Positions 23,580-35,999 of a stretch of 64,000 nucleotides of DNA are shown one piece after another. The notes below the pieces were generated by a model. The model worked only from the letters and a program-made list of their open reading frames with translations. It had not been told where the DNA came from and searched no databases. Position 1 is the first letter of the stretch; the number at the start of each line of letters is the position of its first letter. Source of the stretch: Saxidomus purpurata (Eukaryota; Mollusca; Bivalvia; Venerida; Veneridae); assembly GCA_022818135.1 (NCBI GenBank), contig JAFMSR010000010.1:12796324-12860323 (forward strand), given 5' to 3'. Position numbers and translations under genes: made by a program.

Positions 23580-25028
23580 ATTGTAGAGATGTATGGCTTC
23601 AATTTTCAGGCTCGTGCTATTTATTTTCGATGACAGAGAGAGGTTTTGATTCTTCTAGGTACACATTTACTTACATGGGTTTTCATCTCCTTTACATGTT
23701 CTCTGAAATGTAGTATCGTTTAAGAAATATCTAAACGTGACCAAGAAAGGAATTTATATAATCAATAATTGTCCAGTAATCTTTATAAAGTTTTGGATAA
23801 AAATCAAATTTATATAAAACAATATCCTCTATTGAATAATATATTCTCGTCTGTTCTCTTCAGTACTGTAAGCGACAAATACTTAACTCAAAACGTTCTA
23901 TGACATCAAACATTATTCTTTCTTGACATGTGTTATTATTTATCACGTTGGTTACTTCATAATTTCAATTTATTGTAGGCATATGGTGAATCTGTTGAGG
24001 GAAATTTTGAAAATGACGGAGAACACTAATTCATTATACATGCCATAATGAGTAAGAATGGCCTTATTTTGTTGTTTATTTTCTTTCATTAATATTTAAT
24101 AGTTTTTATTATGTTTGAACTTCATATCATGATAAAAAAGACCTAGAACTTTAACCGTGAAGTTTATATAGATGTTATATCACCCAAAACGTTCTACCTG
24201 GAATCACATGAACTTGCAGTAATTAATATTTTAGTAAAGCTGTACTCTCTTAAAATATAAATGCAGTCAGTACAATTCTACAAATGATATTCGAGTTTAA
24301 TTGAGACTCTAGTTCATTTGAATTCAATGACCCGAAAAATTTCATATCGTAAAATGATGAAGCGTCTGCAGTATGGGATGACATGAAGTCTATTTACCCT
24401 GCATAAAAAGACAACTAAACTATCAAGTCCAACCAGATATTTACATAATAAAAATTATGTAAAGTTCATATTCATTGGAACTATGCTTCTTGTATCTGTC
24501 CATTGAAGGTACAAATGTTGCGTTTTTCTGGACCGGTGTCAGATACAATGATACAGCTGGTGAACATCGCTGAATTGACGGCTCAGAAATGACATTCAAT
24601 GGCTGGAAACCAGGCTTACCGGGTTCAACGCAAGGGTATGTCGATTATTTAGGTTCACATAACTGGTTATGGAATTCGAATTGGGACTGTTTCTATACAT
24701 ACGGTCCATTAATCTGCGACTTTGAAATTTACACTGGCATAGTAAGCTATTTCGATGGATATCCGATTTCTTGTTTTGATATCTCAAAGATATAAGGGAA
24801 AACAGAAGGTGGAAATATTTTACAAAGGCAAAACGCTACAGCAAAAACCTGCCAAGTGGGTGGTAAAAAGGACGTCAGAAGCTATGTTTGAAGCACTACT
24901 GAAGAAAAAAGTTTACAAGATATTACAAAGAAAAATTCCTGTGAAATCAGAAAAGCTGAAATATACATGGTGCAAATGTGAGAAGAAAATTCGAGAAAAT
25001 TTGAGGCGCATTCCACCTTAATTTGTGA
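23580..25028 (+). pseudogene. CTLD pseudogene of the gene D lineage
   Basis: Three exon remnants match gene D exons 2-4. At 23580-23659, GSCYLFSMTERGF is still readable but the acceptor lost its pyrimidines and a core Trp became Phe. At 23979-24050 the YCES cysteine is Gly, there is a short deletion, and TAA follows GEH. At 24509-24719, FFWTGVRYNDTAGEHR is followed by TGA (24571-24573) where gene D has Trp, and GCVDY became GYVDY. The exon is then split by a 298-bp insertion (24720-25017) before resuming at 25018. With the PAN remnant at 20930-21205 it represents a dead plus-strand gene, tail to tail with gene C. No functional product is expected. Confidence 0.88.
24720..25017 (+). mobile_element. 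298-bp insertion of unknown origin
   Basis: Inserted in exon 4 of the pseudogene and flanked by TTAATCTGCGA (24709-24719) and TTAATTTGTGA (25018-25028), an imperfect 11-bp target duplication. Gene D has the single uninterrupted site at about 60687. The plus-strand frame 24755-25021 is Lys-rich (FYKGKTLQQKPAKWVVKR, KKKVYKILQRKIPVKS). I do not recognise it, it has no poly-A tail, and I saw no second copy. Confidence 0.55.
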
Positions 25029-26274
25029 ATTATGTACGTATTGACTTAGCAAGTAGTGATTTCAATACAGATATTGTCATGCATAGCAACGCTGAAATAC
25101 CATTGAGGTTCATCTTTTTTTATTTAGTATTTTCTGAAAAGGAGGAATCACAAACACCTTTCTTGACGCTGGTTTATCTTGGGGGAGGGGGTTCTTGGTT
25201 TTAAACCTTCAACAGAAATTCGCACAACATTTTCCTATTTTCAGCAGACGTAACACTGGTGCGGGTTTACGGGTTGTGGAGACACTTTTTGAAAGATGAG
25301 CGTTTTAGTATATACCTTTAATTTCTACTTCACGGCATTAGAAAATCACACTATTTTGAAGAGTTATCAGAAAAATAAAACAAACTATGCTGAATAAACT
25401 GAAAGCTTTTACAACATGCCTTCACAACTGAAAAAGTTTCGGCAGAACACCAACGGAACTGAACATTTCAACCTGTTTTTATACTCAGGTTTTGTCTTGT
25501 ATTATATACAAGCATTGCATTGTTAGATTATAGTACAAATTATTTTAGCGCAACACAATAAACAGATATGCTGAACAACTTTACCTTTGTGACAATCTTG
25601 TTGGTCCGCGGGAATGTTTTAAGTGCGACTTTTTGTCTACACGAACGAGGGTCAGCATTTGAGTGTATCATCAAATCAACGTGTTTTTATGTCAATCTTT
25701 ATGATATCCCCCTTCTTTAGTTATCTGTCCGAAGATCTAGTACAATGTATAGAGCGCTGCAAAAAGGTAGTTCTTGACTAACAGTTTTACCAAAAAGGGT
25801 TTTCATCAATTTTGGAAATAAAACAAAGTCTCATGAAATAAAAGTTCAAAACATAACAGCATATTGTATTTGGCTTAAAAAGAGAGTTTAAAAATAAATC
25901 GTTCCTGTAAAGTGCGAATACTTTGAGATACAATTTTGAAAACAGGTACAGTCCCATCAAACTCTGGTTTGAAAATTCTCTAATTTAAATACACACACTA
26001 TTTTTGAATGGTTAAATGAACTTTTACCCCAGTCTAAAAGGTGTCAATGCATGCAATGCATGTTATTGAAAAAATGAACGTTTTGGAAAACAAAGCATTA
26101 ATATCACATTAATATCACATTTACAACAGTTCATATACATTTAGTTTAGTTGGTTATTTATCACGCAGATGTGGGTTTAACTTCGGTTTTCTTGCGACAT
26201 ACGTGAGTGAGATATTGTTTTTTTTAACAATATTGCAAATGAATGTCAAAGGAATGTACGGATCTGAGCTGTAG

Positions 26275-27015
26275 CAAACAAACCCTTTAGGCGTTTTATG
26301 CCTCCTAAGAAACTTTGGGTAGCACATGAAAATCGACTCGTCCGTTAGTCCCATCTTCTGTTTTCTGAGTATAACTCCAAATGAGTTACAGGAAATTAAT
26401 TGAAACTCCATACAATAAGGAATAAGAGAAAGTGCAGTGTGCAAGAACCAAAACTCTACTTTGCCTAATTTCTAAATTATCTCCCTTTGTTACAGTTACT
26501 TGTCTGCAGCTTGATTCTAAAAGTACTGAAGTAATTTGTTCAAATTGCATACAACGAGAGAGGGCATTACGATGGAAGTGCAGTGCACAAAAACCCTATA
26601 TAGCCTTATCTTTAATAATTTTCCTTTATTGAATCTTCTTGTCAAAAAGTATAAAAGGGAATTACTTGAAACGTCATGCAGTGATAGAGCAAAATGAGGG
26701 GCAGTGAAGTGTACAATAACCATAACTCTACCTTGCCTAAATTTTGAATCATACTCTTACTTATATTTTCTTTTCCAGAGCATAACTCTTTAATTGCTGA
26801 AGGAAATTCATCCAAATTGCATGCAATAAGAGGGGACATTAAGGGGAAGAGCAGTGCCCAGGAACCATATATTTGTGAATTATCTCTATTTATTCCGGTA
26901 AATTTTCTGTCAGATCACCTTGCTGTAATATGCAATGATAGTAGTGCAATGCACAAGAACTATATTCAAGCATCACGACCTCGGGGTCATTCGTCACTTA
27001 TGAGTGACAGCTCTT
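26275..27015. repeat. bivalve-type repeat with tandem units
   Basis: Repeated CATAACTC, TTGCATGCAAT/TTGCATACAA, GTGCAGTGCACAA and TATCTTTA-like blocks spaced by about 110-190 bp, ending near GAGTGACAGCTCTTG. It is absent from copy 1 (about 9970). Related to 62477-62860. Frames here (26154-27080) are repeat translations. Confidence 0.65.
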
Positions 27016-27776
27016 GTTTCTTTTTGTTTTGTTTGGCGAAGAGACGTTATTCAAAAATGCGTAATTTAGAAAGAGATTAAAATTCGATTCGAAAATATCC
27101 AGATTCAACACACAATTAAATGTCAATATGAATTCACCAATATTAAAGGGGCACTCCCTACATCATATTATATTCTCCTAACATAAATATTGTATTCAGT
27201 GAACGTTTAAATGTCTCATATTAGCACAAATAATCAAAATTGGGGCCTTCAGTAATAAATCGCAATCCATCAATTAATTGTACAACATCAAGTTAATATA
27301 GTGTATTGAGTGTTTCATATTGCAACACATTTTAAAACGGTAGTTTTACCAAAATGACTGGAATGTAAAGCTTAAACTTTAAAGTTAAGTAATAATACTT
27401 ATAATATATTTTGTTATATATGCTTTTGAAGTCATCTAATTTTACACCAGTTTTAGGGAGTGCCCCTTTAAGCACAAGGGTCACCTTTCAAGGGGTCCAT
27501 TCTAACAAACGTTAAAACAAAGTAATCTAAAATGAACAATTTAAAATGAAGGAAGTGTTAAATTGAAAAGGACTTGGCTCATCTGCTGTAGATTATGTTT
27601 GTATTGAATCAACGCCTCTTGTTTGAAACAGTCAACGCCCTGTAATAAAGAAAAGATAAAAACTCATTGGAGCATTTTCTAAAGTTGCATAAAATGTAGT
27701 TAGTCAACTGAAATTTATTGCGTGCAACCACATTTACGGACTTAGAATTTGTTTTCTTAAAATATGATACAAAATG

Positions 27777-28087
27777 TCAACACCTAGATGGACCACAGTT
27801 CAGTGGTAATAAGTCTTTTTTCATATGTAACATCAAAGAAATCAGATCTAAGTTTAAGATATTGTAACACGTACTTTTCTCACAAATAAATGGAAGTGGT
27901 GTGTTAATGCAGTCCCAGTGCGAATTCCACAACTGGTCATAATGAGGTAGGTAATCTACACAGCCTTTATTTGACCCCGGCATTCCTGGTCTCCAGCCAT
28001 TCAAAGTCACATCTGTGCCGTCAACCCATTGGAATACACCAGCTGTATGACTGTACCTAGCTCCTATCCAAAAGCTTGCGCCTGTGC
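27777..28087 (-). CDS. gene C exon 4: CTLD core
   Basis: Acceptor TTTTTTACAG|GC. It encodes SFWIGARYSHTAG, WVDGTDVTLNGW, RPGMPGSNKGCVDYL, QLWNSHWDC and FICEK. The coding end is uncertain because of the in-frame tail after CEK. Confidence 0.85.
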
Positions 28088-31000
28088 CTGTAAAAAAGGA
28101 AAGCCTGGAGTTGCTCGTTATATATTGTTGTCATTTAGAACTGCAAATGAACCTTTGTAAATCTTAGATACATGTAATTTAAAGTATATAATTATCAAGT
28201 AAATTTCAATTTTCAACTCCTTAAATATGTTGCGAGCTCGAAGTCATGAACATTAATTTGAATAATTCAGTAACCGAAATGTTGATACAAAAATAACCTA
28301 CGTGAGTAAAATTATTGATGGGACGGTGCCTTTAAACGCTTGAACTATACTCGTTTCAAGCTAAAAAAAATTTCTCGCATGTACAAATTGTACAAAAGTT
28401 ACATAGTTAAAAGTCACACCATCAAACACAACACTCACCAACCGCCAGAACTAACTAAATACAGCCAATGCTTTATTCCAAGTACAACAGTTAAGGACAA
28501 CACATATAATGTAGCCACGGCTTAAAACAAAGAACAAACAAACTTATAAATAATAGGTAAATTTCCATTTCAAAAAGCTACATAAGAAATATTGCAAAAG
28601 CCTTATATCTGTAATAAATGGGTAATATGAAGAGCGTTCAAATTCAAATGCAATTGTTTGTCTATCGGTGGGATTCACGTGAAATAGAAGCTACATGTAT
28701 CTTCTTTCTATTGATACCAAAATTGTAATAATCCATTCAGTCTAAGTATATTTGTATATTTGTAGCTGGTTTTACTTTGCTTACACGCTTATATTAATGC
28801 AGTTATGGATGGAAGACGACCACAATATACAACCAAAATACGGTCTTATATACCGAATCGTTGTATTGTCGGTATAGGAGTAGGGATACTTTAAATGAAC
28901 TATATTATATTAATGGACACAATGGGATGCCCTATTCCTCAATTATACTCTGTTTTACGAAATTTCAAATTGATATAGTTGCCTTGCAAGATGCACCCAA
29001 TGCTCACTTGCCAAAAGACGCAACGTCTTCTAAAATGATAGTCAAGGTCAAGGAAGTAGTAGCTAGCTAGGGATGGACGGTGCACTTCAAGGTAAATAGC
29101 TAAGTATGTTTGCATTTTAACAGGAGCTACCTATATCATTCTTAAACGCCTCTTGAAATGAGAAAGATTTGTGCAAGATGGATTCCTAATTTGTCTACCG
29201 AAGATGAGATACATGCTCGCGTCAAAATAACAAAAATCCTGTTGAAACAGTACCCCAGATAAAACAAACGAACTTTTGCACTTTTGTCAGCGGGGACGAG
29301 ACATGGTTTCGAAAAGTGCGATTGGTGCATGTCAATGCCTCACCACACAAAGCCACCATGATAAAAGGGTATCTGCAACAGGAAGAGGTTGTTGTGCTTC
29401 CCCACCCGTCATATTCGCCTAGCATGGCTCCCTGTGACTTCTTTTTATCCCCCGCCAAAGGCAGAGGGATATTTTTTGGCGTTGTCGGTCCGTCCGACCG
29501 TCAAGAGCCAAAAGTAAAGAACAAATGGAAAGAATTTCATGAAACTTAAAATAAGTATACAACAGCATAGTGTTGCGGTGCACGCGCAATTTTTGTCAGG
29601 ATTGTCTTAGTATCTTCAGAGTTATTGCCATTTCATTGTTTTATTTCTTACATATTCAATATAACATCTTTAAAATTCTACTTCTCTGAAACCGGTAATC
29701 AAAATAATCTAATGATCACCTTTTCTAATATCCACCCCTACACCCCTGCCCCACCCCAATCCGTTGGGGATAGGGGCCAACTTTTTAAATATGCTTCCTT
29801 GTTCTGAAAAGGCTTGTCAGAATTTAATTATGTTTGGCACAAGTAATCAACATTATAGAATCTAACAACTGAACATTTAGTATCTGCATTTTTGTAGACA
29901 TTAGTCCCTTAAGGGGATGTAGTGCTTTATATGCATCTTCTATATAGACGATAAGAATTCTTATTGTCTGAAACAAGTTTAATAAGTACTGATTTAATTT
30001 AGCTCACAATAATTAATGACTGCAATTTTCAAAAAAAATATCCCCACGGAGATGAAGTTCCGATAGCGTGGCGTGGTGGACTTTTAAAAATACTTTTTTT
30101 TTCTGAAACGCTCTAACAAAGACACTTTCGAGTTATTCTTTCATAATTATTTGCTGAATTTGGCGGAGGATTAAAATTCACTAAACTGGCTTGTTGTTTC
30201 ATTTACGCAAAAAGGACCTCTCTGGGAGAAAAAGTTGTGAAACAAAAACATTTCGGAATTTCAACATTCCAGTGTATGCATAGTATACCCAGGAAAAATA
30301 TGAAAAGTTATTACCGGATTGTATTAGGATATTAAAGTTGTGCGTGTCTATTGGGGTGGATATTTTGTGGGTACCAGAAAAACATAACAAGATTCATAAA
30401 AAATATATTTCGTTGTACTCTTTACTTGTATTCATATTTAAATGCTCCTCGTATTGCTTCAAAGAATACCGGATTGAGTTGGAACTCTAACAGTCTTAAA
30501 TATCGGGCTTCTTTTTTAAACATTTTATCGACCTGACAAATATTAAAAACGTTTAAGTTTAGGACATGTACACCACTTCGTAATTCTAGTGACTATGCTA
30601 AACTAGATATGTAAAACTATTGTGGTTTTTAAGTTACAACTGTTTCTATCAATACACATTACAGTTCGAACATTCATCGCCTGTCTGTTTTCTTCTCGAT
30701 CCATTCTGTCAAAGGGTCCTTAAGATATTAATGTCAGTGAACAAATTTTGGTCAAGTGTGAGAAAATATAACTTTACGGCCATTATGATTCATTTATTAC
30801 TTGAAAGAAAATTACAAAGGCTCATTACACGTATTTCCATTATACGGTCAATATTACTAACCAAAACATCTTACAATTATAAATGACAGTAAATTTACAT
30901 AAAAATCAGGGCATCACTTACTCGATATGATTTCTCTAATATGTTGGTGTTCGTCGTCAGTTTCCACTACAAGAAGAGATGCCCCGACGGATTCACAATA

Positions 31001-33804
31001 CGTCTATAATATAATTGAGATGAGAAACTACATTCAGTTAAAGAGTTTATAACATCAACAACGAATAACGTTTTACAGCTGGTCAATACAAATGTGTATC
31101 ATAATCAACAATAACGTAAATAATTTTCAACATAACTCATGCTGAAGTTATTTAAGGACATCTCAAAATTTTCATATTCAGTTATGGTGAAGAACGAAGC
31201 TGAAAACACACTTGGAAACATGTAAAAGGTGAGTTTTGCTGAGTTCTTTATCTTGTTGAAATAGTTATATATCTGAAAGCATACCTCACAGAAAGGATGG
31301 ATTATAAATATTTTACTAAGATTATCAGAAATGTTCACTTATTTTCTCAATGTTCAATGGGAATACCGCTGTGAAACAGATTCCAAAATTTTGGTTTTAG
31401 CTTTGGCGATGTCCATTTTTCAAGTATTTTAAATCAGTGATTTATGTCTTCCTAAAAATTATGTTAGTTACGTTAGGGGGTAATGTAACACTAAATCTTT
31501 ACTTCATTGTGTAGTCAACAACATTATGATTTATGAAAAATTGTAATAATTAATTCTAAATTTTCTAAAAGATGCTTTATACTTTGTTTTGTTTTGATAT
31601 ACAAATTTCGCTTTCACCTGAAATTATTTATAACTACCCGTTACGTAAACAATGGTATGATGTGATTTAAAAAATGACTCCTTCAGTGATTAAAGTAACA
31701 TATATGCAAAGGAGTTCCAAATAGAAAATAAAACTTACATCCGTTATAGAAAATGGCTACAAATTCATTACCTTTGCTGATTCCCAGCCTCTTGCGGTCA
31801 TCGAAAGTAAATAACACGAGTGCTTAAAAGCACTCCATCCACTTTCACAATCTGAAATATGTATCTTGTATATCTTGTACATGTATTTAAAAACTTGAAG
31901 AAAGAATTAAAAGATCAATTCTTTGGCATTTTTGGCATTCGAGGCGGACTTTCAGTTAATGTTTGCTGATGTGTATTTCGGATGTTTTCAAAATAGAGGC
32001 AGTTACAAACTGAAATGATGCACACAATATTAAGCATAAGTCAAATAAACAAAGTTGTAGTGCTACAGTTTTAAACCACCCTTTTTCGTATAGTTTAGCT
32101 ACTTTGAGATGTTTGTGTATTTTGTCAAAAGTTTATACCTTAAGTTATGTGTATAAGCCAAAACCCTACGGCTTTTCAGTGAGTATAAGATACATCTCGG
32201 TCCAAATGCCTACCCGTTTTGGTGTTGTATTTCATTTTAAGATCAATTTTAAATTTTTTTTTTTTTTGTTGCAAATAAAGAAAAAATGGTAACCCCCCTA
32301 AACGAGTGTAACATAGTTAAAATGGTAACGGTGAATGCCACCATCCTGGAGAGCTATATGTTTTGTTAAAATGTTCAGTGTTATAGTCAATGAACATGAT
32401 GTCTTTGTGTTTTAGGAAATGCCAACGAAATTAAGTCCGTCATGGTGTTTAAGTATTTTATCCCTGTAGATAATGTTGGAAATATGATTTAATTATTAAT
32501 GTTTGTCTGAACGCGATGAAAAGAAAATACAAAAACATTTGATATCAAAGCCGTCGTACTAGGTACTTCAAGTCATGCATACAAATGGAAAAAATATAAG
32601 GACAAAAACACCGTGCGTTGCTTTCAACGGTTCGACTAATGTACCAAAAGCTGTAATCTTTCGTAGAGTTTCATTCAGATATAAGAATTTAGTTCATCTG
32701 GTACTGCTAAATGAAACCTATCTTTGGTATTATATGCAATAACTGTATAAATCGATTACCAGATTGTTATTTATGGTCCTTCAAGAACTAATTGTTTACA
32801 TGTTGCTATGGCACATGTGGTCATTTTAAGCAAAATAGTTGGGTTATGTTATTTCTTTCACATCGGATTTGCAATTCTGGTGACTCTCGTGAAAAACTTG
32901 TAACGTAGCGTTATAAACATTGTGACGTCATTTTCCGAAACACAACATCTGGACATTGTTTTTGTATGAAAAATGTATCATTTCGATAAGTCTGCATTCA
33001 GAAGTCAACATTAAAATGCAAGACGATAAACAACAAAAATATTCAATCATGACAGATTTGGTTCAGATGGAAATATCTGTGATGAAATTACCCTTTAATC
33101 TGAAAAGAAACTATTATTTTGATTGGTTGTCTCTACAAAAACTAAAGCTAAAAAAGTTGACCATTCACGTACAAAACTCACATCATACGTGCAAAGTAAA
33201 GCGCATATTCCGTGTGTATGGACACAGAAAAAGTAGTTGCGAATACAAGAGTTTGGAAGCAAGTTGAACATTATATATTAGTTAGATTTCATGTTGTCAT
33301 ATCTAAGTAAAATATGGAACGTTTTCCTGAAAACACGACCAGTGTTATCATCTAAACATAATAAAGCAAAAACAATATAAAACACATATCAAAGATACAA
33401 GAACTCACAGTTTTAATGAGTACAATTCCTGCTCAACAGTATATTTTTGAAGATTAATCACTACAATTACCTTTTACATACAGAGTGTTGCCTACACTTG
33501 AGATAGCGTCTGAGGGAGCGCTGTAGGGAGCTTTGTTGTTCAATGTACATGTTTTTGTTGATGTTGTATAACTGTATGAGGCACAGTCGTCTTCATCTTC
33601 ACAACGAACCCCGCATGCAATTCCAGAATGAAGCGACAACGTTGAAACCGAATTCTGCATCCCCGAATCTGCTACCACAGAAAACCTCTTAAAAGTCACA
33701 CTTTCGCTTCTTTTTATGTACATTAAAAAACAACAGAACATATAGTGAAATTTGTACAGACCAATCTTCCTCATCTGCCCAGTTAGCTCAAGTATGATCC
33801 ACAA
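27777..33804 (-). CDS. gene C: secreted PAN-CTLD protein
   Basis: A four-exon minus-strand gene: 33471-33804, 31772-31851, 30922-31003 and 27777-28087, all GT-AG with the family phases. From ATG 33774 (conserved in gene A) it encodes 258 residues; from 33804, 268. Exon 1 differs from gene A at only a few residues (DAISSVGN versus DVISSIGN, for example). Exon 4 differs at about 11 positions, most of them in and beside the long loop (RPGMPGSNKG and PHYDQ versus YPGLPGANTG and DIFDW). After FICEKSTC the frame continues about 30 residues to the stop at 27777, longer than genes A and D. GTACGT lies at the same place as in A, so the tail may instead be intron. Calcium and sugar ligand motifs are MPG and WNS, as degenerate as in the paralogues. 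No disabling mutation is seen. Secreted; the ligand is unknown. Confidence 0.85.
28622..29450 (+). mobile_element. degenerate mariner remnant, 3' end replaced
   Basis: Starts with a decayed TIR (ATGAAGAGCGTTCAAATTC) resembling that at 41688. Plus-strand pieces match mariner transposase: GRRPQYTTKIRSYIPNRC near 28810, DAPNAHLPKDATSS, the first-Asp region GDETWF (29293), VNASPHKATMIKGYLQQEEV (where HDN has become HVN), and MAPCDFFLSP (29423). It then breaks into another repeat. Several frameshifts and stops. It sits in intron 3 of gene C and is absent from gene A. Confidence 0.8.
29450..30180. repeat. bivalve-type repeat (CCCCCGCC...GGCGGAGGA)
   Basis: Begins CCCCCGCCAAAGGCAGAGGG with GTCGGTCCGTCCGACCG and ends near GGCGGAGGA, inverted relative to the start. 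It abuts the mariner remnant and appears to have removed its 3' end. Low-complexity ends are typical; no gene. Confidence 0.55.
30922..31003 (-). CDS. gene C exon 3: CTLD helix 2
   Basis: 82 bp between CTATAG-like AG and A|GTAAGTGATG. It encodes TYCESVGASLLVVETDDEHQ then HIREIIS. Confidence 0.88.
31772..31851 (-). CDS. gene C exon 2: first CTLD exon
   Basis: 80 bp between TTTCAG and AAAG|GTAATG. It encodes CESGWSAFKHSCYLLSMTAR then GWESAK. Phe to Leu at one position relative to all paralogues. Confidence 0.88.
31860..33465. other. intron 1 of gene C
   Basis: Aligns in patches with gene A intron 1. The plus-strand frame at 32956-33267 lies inside it, has a counterpart fragment near 18520-18690 that is not open over the same length, and shows no domain. 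Confidence 0.5.
33471..33804 (-). CDS. gene C exon 1: signal peptide and PAN module
   Basis: Same donor sequence as gene A (AAAAG|GTAATTG). Leader YKFHYMFCCFLMYIKRSES, then SVTFKRFSVVADSG and GIACGVRCEDEDDCASYSY. The conserved start is ATG 33774. Confidence 0.85.
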
Positions 33805-33809
33805 ACTGA

Positions 33810-35186
33810 TGTCTTGGTTGTATTTATGTTATGAGACATAAACTAAAAGCTAAGGTTATTATTCAGTATAATTTAGTAGCCGTTAGTGTATTACATTGTA
33901 CTGCACGCACTGAAATTTTCAAACAGATTATTAATATCGTTATTGGCCTCAATGATCATCTGTATTGATCTTAGCTTATTAGTTTCAGTGAATAGCTCCA
34001 ATTAAATCAAAGGGGAATCAAGCGTTAGTGAATGATATATGTTTATAAGTCAAATACCCAATATAATGTAAGCAATCGCTTTTCAAAACTTTCTCATTCT
34101 ACGCCTAAGAAGGAAAAGTTACAAGTTATAATTTTACGATGTTAATATTTTACAATTGTACCTTCAATCTACACTAGAAAAACCGAATTCGGATTTCTTA
34201 TAAACGTACTCCTAAACTTAAATTCGGGGTAATGTTTTCTGCACAACGACACTAAATAGTAATCATACAATACACAAACAATTCAAATATCTAACAAATA
34301 TCGACCTTCTCAGATATATAAAAGGACTAGCAACAACATAAACACTTAAGTATTAACTGAAACTACATTTAGATGCTTTGTATTGCTCGGAAGTTCTATT
34401 TTATACCAACTGTTATTCAAACAATTTAAATTTAGTCAATCGAAAGTCAGAATTTCCTAAAAAGAAATTACAACTACGCAATTTAAGCGGCAGTAAAATA
34501 TAAATACATGTACCATGATTAAAGGCTGCACGTTCAACGATAATTTACAATACACGCAGCAGTAGTACGTATATGTTGTGCATTATCTTAGCCAATGTAA
34601 GGTCGCAACACTGCACTAATAGCGATGCTAGGAAGGGTAATTTACATATTTTGTCAAAATACTTAGGCCTTTTTGGAATTGAGAGGCAAACATTACTTGG
34701 ACCTCATGATTGCATTTAACTCCGTTATACATGTATGATGTCATTAAATCCTCATTACATGAAATGCTACAGTTAAGTTCAAAGTCAAGATGTATAAATG
34801 GTATAAAATATAAAAGATGAAGTAATTGCCAGAACTTCTTTTCGGAAGCAAAGCTGTTTTGTGTTATTATAGGTATGTGTGATAATGAAAACATATTATA
34901 CCTGTTTAAAGTTCCGGGTTAAAGTTCCTTTTAGCGCTGAAGTAAAACGTAGCTTTGATTATGTCAAATTCTCTCGGTGTTAATGTGTTCATGTTGTCGT
35001 CCTTACTGCGCAACACTCGACTATTTCGATGTAAATCTGTGTCTTTCTTTAGTAATGATGACTAATTTGCTTTCGGCAGTATCTTGAACGCATAAATCAC
35101 ATGTTCTTTTTATATTTCCTATCACTTTGTCTACATTTTATAGCAGTAATCTATTACATATCTATTGTTACTTTTGACGGCAGCTA
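33810..35186. other. 5' flank of gene C, duplicated
   Basis: Counterpart of 19240-20300. It shares CAATACACGCAGCAGTA (34550) and GATGCTAGGAAG. No exon was seen; small frames here are not conserved. Confidence 0.5.
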
Positions 35187-35243
35187 AAAAAAAACAAAAA
35201 TAATATCAAACAGGGAATGCCACGTACCAAAAACGCAGCCATG
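35187..35243 (-). mobile_element. 57-bp 3' stub of the retrotransposon
   Basis: Contains ACAAAAATAATATCAAACAG and the rest of the 3' terminal 50 bp of the element at 22710-23511, then stops at CGCAGCC and returns to sequence shared with copy 1 (about 20291, AAGCCATGAAATC). An extremely 5'-truncated insertion; copy 1 is the empty site. Confidence 0.7.
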
Positions 35244-35507
35244 AAATCAATAACGCGTAAGTTCTTTACATGTAAACAAATAATTTAAAAGTTTTATGTG
35301 CTACAGAATTGACAAATTTGTAAAAATTCACAATACTAATCTGTTATGAATATAGTTTATACTAAATGCGCCCTGTATCTGTGGTATGAAATCTATTGCT
35401 TAATACACATTTAGTTTAGATCAAGTAAATACATGTACCATAGCTTATTTCAGTCAAAAGATTACATCGGACATAGGTATTTACCATTCTGATCAAAACC
35501 AAACCAA

Positions 35508-35780
35508 ATGGAGAAGAAAATTTGTGTGTTCTTGGTTTTTCGAATATGTACTAGGAGTAGCGAATGTGTAACTTTTAAGAAGTTTTCAGCTGTGGCTGAT
35601 TCGAAAATGCAGAATGCAATTTCAACATTTCCTCTTGGATTTAGCACCGCATTCTGTGTAATGGGAGAAACGAAAGTGTCTCCTACAGTTATACAACATC
35701 AAACAAAACATGTACATGTACATGCACCGTCAGAGGTCGTCGCAAGTCCAGACAACAACTTGTTTATTAAAAGTATTTAA
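35508..35780 (+). pseudogene. PAN exon pseudogene, copy 2
   Basis: The plus strand reads MEKKICVFLVFRICTRSSEC then VTFKKFSAVADSKMQNAIST and FPLGFSTAF, a good leader and PAN start. A deletion after STA then shifts the frame: VMGETKVSPTVIQHQ is the out-of-frame reading of the RNDCVSYSY region in gene F. The second to fourth PAN cysteines are lost in this frame and a stop follows at 35778. No CTLD exons lie downstream. It is the duplicate of the remnant at 20930-21205. Confidence 0.8.
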
Positions 35781-35999
35781 ATCAATATACTTCTTTATTT
35801 GTATGCGCAACAGACCTTCTATTTCAAATTATTTGTTCTAAATCTATTTTCATTTAAAGCTATTCCTTAGAGAATTTTTCTGGTTTGGCCTTTGTTAAAT
35901 AATCTTAAAATATGTAAAGTTTTAGTTTTCAGTGATTATAATTTTGAATTAGCAACTTGCGTTTTTAATATCAGATATATCCTTTGAATTGAATTTCGT

